From the NCBI GenBank assembly GCA_002405525.1, contig DHLY01000030.1, positions 1 to 18,610 of the forward strand: a DNA stretch of 18,610 bases, written 5' to 3'. The position numbers and the translations under genes were made by a program. Shown in pieces: positions 14,387-18,610 of this stretch. The notes below the pieces were generated by a model. It was not told the origin of the DNA. It searched no databases and worked only from the letters and a program-made list of their open reading frames with translations. The stretch comes from Proteobacteria bacterium UBA4656. GTDB lineage: Bacteria > Pseudomonadota > Gammaproteobacteria > Xanthomonadales > Ahniellaceae. Positions within the stretch are counted from its first letter, which is position 1, and the number at the start of each line of letters is the position of its first letter.

Positions 14387-14574
14387 GGGTATGGGGCCCA
14401 GGGTATAGGGCCCAGGGCCCAGAACGAACCCGGTCATGGCGGTTCGGGCGTCCGTCGCGTTGTCGGGTGCAGCTCGCGTCGGGAGTGGCGCCGTGGTCGC
14501 TTGGCGCAGCGATGGCCGGCGACCTTGCGCGCTCTCCACTGGGCCCTGGACCGTATACCCCCCGCCCTATTCCC
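14387..14574. repeat. 188-bp element with 35-bp inverted repeats of the GGGCCC/TATA family
   Basis: Left arm 14387-14421 and right arm 14540-14574 are inverted copies matching at 28 of 35 positions, without gaps. The 118-bp core between them shows no plausible gene. The left arm also matches 10956-10982 at 24 of 27 bases. It lies between two convergent genes and the right arm contains the acpH stop codon. No clear target-site duplication is visible. It could be a miniature mobile element, a REP-like unit or a bidirectional terminator. Confidence 0.65.
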
Positions 14575-15160
14575 TGCCCCTCAAGCCGTGCCCCGCCGGC
14601 CGCATCTCCGCCAGATCAACCCACAAGCACTCGAACGCCCGCTCCAGCGGCCGCTCCAGCGACTCCAGCAGCGGCAGCGCATGGGCCACCGGGTTGGCGC
14701 GCGACAGGCGCTCCGACAGGTGCATGAACACGGCCTCCAGTCGCTCGCGCTCGGCGTAGCCGGCCAGCACGTCGAAGCGCGCGGCGCGCGCGGCGAACAG
14801 GCGGAACGGTGCCGGCAGCCCATCCGGCGCGTCCGCCAACGTGGCGTAAATCTCGTCGGCGAAAGCGCGCAGCGAACGGCCGGTGCAGGCCTCGAAGGTG
14901 GCGGCCAGCCGATGGTCGAACCAGATGTCGAGCAGAATGCCCGCGTAGCGGCGGAACGGCGGCTCGAACAGTGTGCGCGCGGCCGCCACCGCCGGGTGTG
15001 CGTCGGTGAAGCCGTCGATCCGGCGATGCAGGCGCACGCCCGCGGCCACGCCCTCGGGCCAGCCGGGATCCGGCGCGCCGCGCCAGAAGTCGCCGAGCAG
15101 GCTGCCGATCCGCAGCGCCGGGTGGTCGCCGGAGAGCCAGGCGTGTGCGAGGTGGTTCAT
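14567..15160 (-). CDS. acpH: Acyl carrier protein phosphodiesterase
   Basis: A 197-residue protein with the AcpH pattern: MNHLAHAWLS at the start, IGSLLGDFWRG (18-28), RLHRRIDGFTDAHPAV (43-58) and FEPPFRRYAGILLDIWFDH (about 65-83). AcpH removes the 4'-phosphopantetheine arm from acyl carrier protein; the Asp and His residues seen (D24, H45, D49, D53, H55) are those expected for its metal site. Length is that of the family. There is no Shine-Dalgarno site, but TATCCT ends 6 bp upstream of the ATG, suggesting a leaderless transcript. Divergent from a serine hydrolase gene. Its final codons and stop lie inside the right arm of the inverted repeat element, so the C-terminus may have been altered by it. 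Confidence 0.88.
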   Translation of the reverse strand: MNHLAHAWLSGDHPALRIGSLLGDFWRGAPDPGWPEGVAAGVRLHRRIDGFTDAHPAVAAARTLFEPPFRRYAGILLDIWFDHRLAATFEACTGRSLRAFADEIYATLADAPDGLPAPFRLFAARAARFDVLAGYAERERLEAVFMHLSERLSRANPVAHALPLLESLERPLERAFECLWVDLAEMRPAGHGLRGRE

Positions 15161-15166
15161 CGGCGC

Positions 15167-15172
15167 AGGATA
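15167..15172 (-). promoter_or_regulatory. -10-like box of acpH
   Basis: TATCCT on the minus strand (15172 to 15167) is followed by exactly six bases and the acpH ATG. The context CGCGTATnCT is shared with the box upstream of the gene at 17733-18020. Confidence 0.45.
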
Positions 15173-15200
15173 CGCGGGCGGGGACCGTCGGGGGCTCCGC

Positions 15201-15206
15201 TATCAT
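15201..15206 (+). promoter_or_regulatory. -10-like box of the serine hydrolase gene
   Basis: TATCAT (five of six to TATAAT) lies seven bases before the ATG at 15214 and supports that start over the ATG at 15208, which would be only one base from the box. Confidence 0.45.
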
Positions 15207-15213
15207 CATGCCC

Positions 15214-15888
15214 ATGAGCGATGCCGTCGAACCCGCCTTCCCCGCCCAATCCGGACCCCTGGTCCTGTACGGGCCCGCAGGCCGCATCGAGGCCCTGGTC
15301 GGCGTGCCGGATCCGGCCGTCGCGCGCCGCGCGGTGGCGATCATCTGCCACCCGCACCCGCTGCATGGCGGGACCCTGCACAACAAGGTCGTGGCGATGG
15401 TCGAGCGCAGCCTGCTCGAACTCGGCCTGCGCACCTTGCGTTTCAACTTCCGCGGCGTCGGGGCCACTGAGGGTGTGCACGACCATGGCGACGGCGAGAC
15501 GCTGGATGCGATCGCGATCGGCGAATGGCTGGGCCGCGCCTGTCCGGGAGACGCCTTGTGGCTGGCCGGCTTCTCGTTCGGATCGATGGTGGCTGCGCGC
15601 GCGGCGCGTCACCTGCCGGCCAAGTTCCTGCTCAGCATCGCGCCGCCGATCGGCAAGTACCCGGTGTTCGACGCGCTGCCGCCGCCGCCCTGCCCGTGGC
15701 TGGTGGTGCAGGGCGAGGACGACGACGTGGTCGCGCCGCAGGCGGTGTACGACTTCATCGCCCGCCAGCCCGACCCGCCGACCCTGGTGCGCATGCCCGA
15801 TACCGGCCACTTCTTCCACCGCAAGCTGCTCGACCTGCGCGGCGTGATCAAGCACGCTGCGCGCGATCACCTGCCGCCGGGGGCCTGA
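15214..15888 (+). CDS. Alpha/beta hydrolase (COG2945-like)
   Basis: A 224-residue single-domain serine hydrolase of the type with CHPHPLHGGTLHNKVV near residues 45-60. The nucleophile elbow is GFSFG (119-123, Ser121); the acid is probably in GEDDDVV (167-173), and the His is in DTGHFFH (196-202, His199). The triad is therefore intact, in contrast to the protein at 5851-7455. No signal peptide, so cytoplasmic. The physiological substrate of this widespread family is not known. Two ATGs are possible (15208 and 15214); the second is preferred because of the upstream TATCAT. The stop is 2 bp before the zapE ATG, so the two genes are probably cotranscribed. Confidence 0.88.
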   Translation: MSDAVEPAFPAQSGPLVLYGPAGRIEALVGVPDPAVARRAVAIICHPHPLHGGTLHNKVVAMVERSLLELGLRTLRFNFRGVGATEGVHDHGDGETLDAIAIGEWLGRACPGDALWLAGFSFGSMVAARAARHLPAKFLLSIAPPIGKYPVFDALPPPPCPWLVVQGEDDDVVAPQAVYDFIARQPDPPTLVRMPDTGHFFHRKLLDLRGVIKHAARDHLPPGA

Positions 15889-15890
15889 CC

Positions 15891-17003
15891 ATGGCAGCGA
15901 ACGCCGGTGGTGCCGCAGTGCCGCGGCCTTCCGAGCGCTATGCGGCCGGCGTGGCCGGCGGCCGCTGGCAGGACGATCCCGCGCAGCGTGCGGTGCTGCC
16001 CGCGCTGGACCGTATCCACGCCGAGGTGCTGGATGCCGAGATCGACACCCTCGGCGCGCGGCTGGCCGCGCTGGTCGGGCGTCGCAAGCGCGTGCGCGGG
16101 CTTTACCTGCATGGTGGCGTCGGCCGCGGCAAGACCTTCCTCGTCGACCTGCTGCACGACGGCCTGCCGGACCGCCTGCGGCGGCGCGAGCACTTCCACC
16201 GCTTCATGGGCCGGGTGCACGCGGAACTCGCCGCGGTGGGCCACGTACGGGACCCGCTGGCCGAAGTCGCGAGGCGGCTGGCCGACCGGCCATTGCTGGT
16301 GCTCGACGAGTTCTTCGTCGCCGACATCGGCGACGCCATGATCCTCGGCGAGCTGTTGCGCCATCTGCGCCGCGAGGGCGTTTGCCTGGTCACGACGTCC
16401 AACATCCCGCCTGCCGGGCTCTACCGCGACGGCCTGCAGCGCGCCAAGTTCCTGCCCGCGATCGCGCGCCTGGAGCGGCATTGCCAGGTGCTGCACGTCG
16501 ACTCCGCGGTCGATTGGCGGCTGCGCGCCCTCACCGCGGCGCCGGTCTACCACGTGCCGGCCGATGCGTCTGCCGAGAAGGCCCTGTCGGCCGCGTTCGG
16601 GCGCCTCGCACCGGGCGCGGAGCGCCCCGCCGGCACGCTGCTCGTGAACGCGCGCCCGATCGCGCTGCGCCGGCGCGCCGACGGCGTGGCCTGGTTCGAC
16701 TTCGCCGCGCTGTGCGACGGTCCCCGCGCGGTCGCCGACTACATCGAGATTGCGCGCGGCCACCATACCGTGCTGCTGTCGGGCGTGCCGCGCTTCGACG
16801 GCGGCAACGACGACCCGGCCCGCCGCTTCGTGCATCTGGTCGACGAGTTCTACGATCGCAACGTGAACCTGCTGGTCTCGGCGGCCGCCGAACCCGGCGG
16901 CCTCTACGCCGGGCAGCGCCTGCAGCGCGAGTTCGAACGCACTGCATCACGGCTGATCGAGATGCGCAGCGCCGAGTACCTGTCGCGACCGCACCGGCCG
17001 TGA
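15891..17003 (+). CDS. zapE: AFG1-family ATPase, cell division protein ZapE
   Basis: A 370-residue P-loop ATPase. The Walker A motif is GGVGRGKT (75-82), Walker B is LLVLDEFFVADIGDAM (135-150) as in ZapE, and sensor TTSN (168-171) is followed by GLQRAKFLPAI (181-191), which holds the likely Arg finger. The C-terminal LVDEFYDRNVNLL is also typical. In Escherichia coli, ZapE binds the division ring and affects Z-ring stability, especially under stress; the mitochondrial relative AFG1 works in protein turnover. Length is normal. It starts 2 bp after the hydrolase stop and has GGGGG upstream as a usable ribosome site. Convergent with the WYL regulator, with only 27 bp between and no terminator recognised there. 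Confidence 0.93.
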   Translation: MAANAGGAAVPRPSERYAAGVAGGRWQDDPAQRAVLPALDRIHAEVLDAEIDTLGARLAALVGRRKRVRGLYLHGGVGRGKTFLVDLLHDGLPDRLRRREHFHRFMGRVHAELAAVGHVRDPLAEVARRLADRPLLVLDEFFVADIGDAMILGELLRHLRREGVCLVTTSNIPPAGLYRDGLQRAKFLPAIARLERHCQVLHVDSAVDWRLRALTAAPVYHVPADASAEKALSAAFGRLAPGAERPAGTLLVNARPIALRRRADGVAWFDFAALCDGPRAVADYIEIARGHHTVLLSGVPRFDGGNDDPARRFVHLVDEFYDRNVNLLVSAAAEPGGLYAGQRLQREFERTASRLIEMRSAEYLSRPHRP

Positions 17004-17030
17004 ACCCTCGGTACCCGCAGGATCCGACGG

Positions 17031-17717
17031 TCAGGCGGGCGATTCGCATGCCCGCATGACGAAGTCCTCGAGGCTGATCGCCGGGTCGTCCGGGATCGGC
17101 TCCGCACGCGCGGACAGTTCGAGGAAGCGGTCGATGCGGAAACTGCGGTAGTCGACGCGCAGCTCGCACCATGCGGCCAGCGTCCACACGCGGCCCCAGT
17201 AGAACAGGCCCAGCGGCCGCAAGCGGCGCGTCGTCTGATGGCCGGCCTCGTCGACGTAGCGCGCATCGAGCAGCCGACGGTCGCGGATCGCCGCCCGCGC
17301 CGTCGCCAGCGTTTCGCGCGCGGCGTCGCCGAAGCCCAGGTCGAGCACTTCCATCCCGACCGCGCGCAGCTCCGGGCGAAGGCGCGAGGGCAGCACCGCG
17401 TCGACTTTGGCCAGCACGCGCTCGGCCGCCGCGCGCAGGCCGGGGTCGCCATAGCCGGACACCCAGGCCGCGCCCAGCGCCAGCGCCTCGAGTTCCTCGC
17501 GCTCGAACATCAGTGGCGGCAGTTGAAAGCCTGCCTTGAGCGAGTAGCCGACCCCGGGCGCGCCCCGGATCGGCGTGCCATGGGCGACGAGGTCGGCGAT
17601 GTCCCGGTAGACCGTGCGTTCGCTGACCTCGAGCGCCTCGCCGAGCGCACGCGCGGTGCGCACCTTGCCGCGGCTCAATTGCAGCACGAGCCGGAACAGG
17701 CGGTCGGCGCGGCGCAT
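17031..17717 (-). CDS. YafY-like HTH/WYL-domain transcriptional regulator
   Basis: A 228-residue regulator. An N-terminal helix-turn-helix (residues 1-56: RADRLFRLVLQL, ALGEALEVSERTVYRDIADL) is followed by a wing with GVGYSLKAGFQLPPLMF. A WYL-type domain covers about 135-215, with RLRPLGLFYWGRVWTLAAW and the ending YRSFRIDRFLELS. WYL proteins sense a ligand or nucleic acid and often control neighbouring genes. This one sits 15 bp downstream of the small helix-hairpin-helix gene on the same strand, and a VOC-fold gene is divergent; regulators of this subgroup are often found with VOC genes, so that gene is a candidate target (inference). Confidence 0.9.
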   Translation of the reverse strand: MRRADRLFRLVLQLSRGKVRTARALGEALEVSERTVYRDIADLVAHGTPIRGAPGVGYSLKAGFQLPPLMFEREELEALALGAAWVSGYGDPGLRAAAERVLAKVDAVLPSRLRPELRAVGMEVLDLGFGDAARETLATARAAIRDRRLLDARYVDEAGHQTTRRLRPLGLFYWGRVWTLAAWCELRVDYRSFRIDRFLELSARAEPIPDDPAISLEDFVMRACESPA

Positions 17718-17732
17718 GGTCGCGGGCCGCGC

Positions 17733-18020
17733 TCAGACGTCGGGGAAGCGGCACTTGCGCTCGGCGGTGTGCCGCCACCACGGCAGCGCCGGCCCGCCCT
17801 GCGCGAAGCGAACCGCGGCGATGAAGGTGTCGAGCACGCACGGGTCATGCCGCGAACCGGTGGCGGCGCACAGGGCCCGGTACAGGAACAGCGGGTCGCA
17901 GCGCGCAAGATCGCCCGGCCGGTGGATGCCCAGCAGGCGCAGGTCGGCCGCCATCGCCGGGCCGATGTTGGGCAGATGCTCCAGGCGGCTGCACTGTTCG
18001 ATCCGGCGGGCTTTGATCAT
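17733..18020 (-). CDS. Small helix-hairpin-helix protein (Cdd1 / pathogenicity-locus type)
   Basis: A 95-residue protein. LEHLPNIGPAMAADLRLLGI (13-32) is a helix-hairpin-helix motif as in the Cdd1 family (also labelled mitomycin resistance McrB-like), followed by the typical DPLFLYRALCAATGSRHDPC (42-61) and a WW near residue 81. Such motifs usually bind DNA without sequence preference; the actual role of this family is not established. The ATG was chosen because it gives the normal family length; TATGCT ends exactly 6 bp upstream, pointing to a leaderless transcript. The WYL regulator follows after 15 bp, probably in the same transcript. Confidence 0.85.
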   Translation of the reverse strand: MIKARRIEQCSRLEHLPNIGPAMAADLRLLGIHRPGDLARCDPLFLYRALCAATGSRHDPCVLDTFIAAVRFAQGGPALPWWRHTAERKCRFPDV

Positions 18021-18026
18021 GCCGTC

Positions 18027-18032
18027 AGCATA
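18027..18032 (-). promoter_or_regulatory. -10-like box of the helix-hairpin-helix/WYL operon
   Basis: TATGCT on the minus strand (18032 to 18027) is followed by six bases and the ATG. The preceding CCCGCG matches the acpH upstream sequence. Confidence 0.45.
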
Positions 18033-18159
18033 CGCGGGCTGCTGACAGGCCGCTGGCGGTGGCGCGCGACCCGCCTCGCAATCCTGACGGAATGCTGGCA
18101 GCAGCCGGGCAGGAGACTGCGCGTGCCGCCGGCGTCCCGCCCGGTGTGAGGAGCATCCC

Positions 18160-18534
18160 ATGGACCCTGTGGTGACCTGGTTCGAAATTCCCGTCGTCGA
18201 CTTCGAGCGTAGCGTTCGGTTCTACGAAAGCGTGCTCGAAACGACTCTGAAGCGCGAGAACGACCCGGCGATGGGCGAGTTCGCGATGTTCGCCGTCGCG
18301 CCGCCCGGCACCGCCGGCGCGGTGGCGCGCGCGGGCGCGATGCGCCCTGGCGCCGACGGCACGATCGTTTACCTGTGGTGCGGTGCCTCACTCGCCGCAC
18401 CTTTGGCTCGCGCCCGGTCGGCGGGCGCCCTTGTCGCGACACCCCCGATGCAGCTTCCCCGAGAAATCGGCTGGGTGGCGCAGATCATCGACCCGGAGGG
18501 CAACCGGGTGGGTCTGCACGCGCGCGCCGCCTGA
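18160..18534 (+). CDS. VOC (glyoxalase/bleomycin-resistance fold) family protein
   Basis: A 124-residue single VOC domain. It opens with VTWFEIPVVDFERSVRFYE, as in the family, and closes with AQIIDPEGNRVGLHA, which carries the second half of the paired beta-alpha-beta-beta-beta module. VOC proteins use a metal site for isomerisation, ring cleavage or resistance functions; the reaction here is not predictable. An excellent Shine-Dalgarno site, GAGGAG at 18148-18153, sits 6 bp before the ATG, in contrast to the neighbours that appear leaderless. Divergent from the helix-hairpin-helix/WYL pair. Confidence 0.9.
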   Translation: MDPVVTWFEIPVVDFERSVRFYESVLETTLKRENDPAMGEFAMFAVAPPGTAGAVARAGAMRPGADGTIVYLWCGASLAAPLARARSAGALVATPPMQLPREIGWVAQIIDPEGNRVGLHARAA

Positions 18535-18541
18535 TGCCCGG

Positions 18542-18574
18542 AGTCGGTCGCGCGCAAGCCCCGCGCGACCGACT
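18542..18574. terminator. Strong hairpin after the VOC gene
   Basis: A perfect 13-bp stem (18542-18554 with 18562-18574) and a seven-base loop begin 8 bp after the stop codon. There is no T-tract on the plus strand, so it may end transcription weakly, protect the mRNA 3' end, or be an operator-like palindrome of the next gene. Confidence 0.5.
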
Positions 18575-18585
18575 GCGCCCGTCGC

Positions 18586-18608
18586 GGGGGGGGGGGTTGG
18601 CCTACAAT
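18586..18608 (+). promoter_or_regulatory. G11 tract plus TACAAT, probable promoter of the next gene
   Basis: A run of 11 G (18586-18596) is followed six bases later by TACAAT (18603-18608), five of six to the -10 consensus. The run falls where the spacer between -35 and -10 would be. The -35 position (about 18580-18585, CGTCGC) is poor. The gene itself lies beyond the window. Confidence 0.45.
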
Positions 18609-18610
18609 CG

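Noticed and set aside
12218..14539. A 773-codon minus-strand open frame
   Set aside because: Antisense to the ExeM/NucH-like nuclease and the repeat; no domain pattern, and the sense product has all catalytic motifs.
15145..15213. An upstream ATG start for the serine hydrolase
   Set aside because: The extension overlaps the acpH start and promoter, and the added residues have no family counterpart.

Overview
The window is very GC-rich double-stranded bacterial DNA, densely packed with genes in both orientations. The gene set points to a gammaproteobacterium, most likely Xanthomonadales/Lysobacterales-like: AcpH, ZapE, an anchored cytochrome c5, an ExeM/NucH-type nuclease lipoprotein, a TonB-dependent receptor, and several start codons preceded by a TAnnnT box instead of a Shine-Dalgarno site. 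This assignment is inference from protein families and style, not from a marker gene. I saw no tRNA, rRNA, CRISPR array, transposase or phage gene.

Left half (1-8495, minus strand): a compact, probably single-transcript catabolic operon read leftwards. In order of transcription it encodes a CurA-like NADPH-dependent medium-chain reductase, an unusual double alpha/beta-hydrolase-fold protein with His in place of the nucleophilic Ser, a FAD-linked oxidase/dehydrogenase, two different MmgE/PrpD-family proteins, and a phenylacetate-CoA-ligase-like enzyme. A further gene may start at the very left edge. Three junctions overlap (TGATG, ATGA, ATGA) and one gap is 6 bp, so translation is coupled. The substrate cannot be named from the sequence.

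Centre (8496-11826): a divergent control region carries an AT-rich 26-bp imperfect palindrome over the likely promoters and a foldable leader ending at the Shine-Dalgarno site of a TonB-dependent receptor gene. The receptor could import the substrate of the operon. A terminator follows, then an intergenic repeat and a GntR/UTRA regulator, the nearest candidate controller.

Right half (11827-18610): housekeeping and stress genes. These are a membrane-anchored cytochrome c5, a perfect-stem terminator, an ExeM/NucH-like lipoprotein nuclease, a 188-bp element with 35-bp inverted repeats between convergent genes, acpH, and divergently a serine alpha/beta hydrolase followed by zapE. Then come a WYL-type regulator and a small helix-hairpin-helix (Cdd1-like) gene on the minus strand, with a divergent VOC-fold gene. 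The right edge has a 13-bp-stem hairpin, a run of 11 G and a TACAAT box that probably belongs to the promoter of the next gene.

The most interesting items are the unrecognised catabolic operon with its atypical hydrolase-fold protein, the paired PrpD paralogues with different active-site sets, the structured leader of the receptor, the GGGCCC/TATA repeat family, the leaderless-style promoters, and the G11 tract in a promoter spacer.
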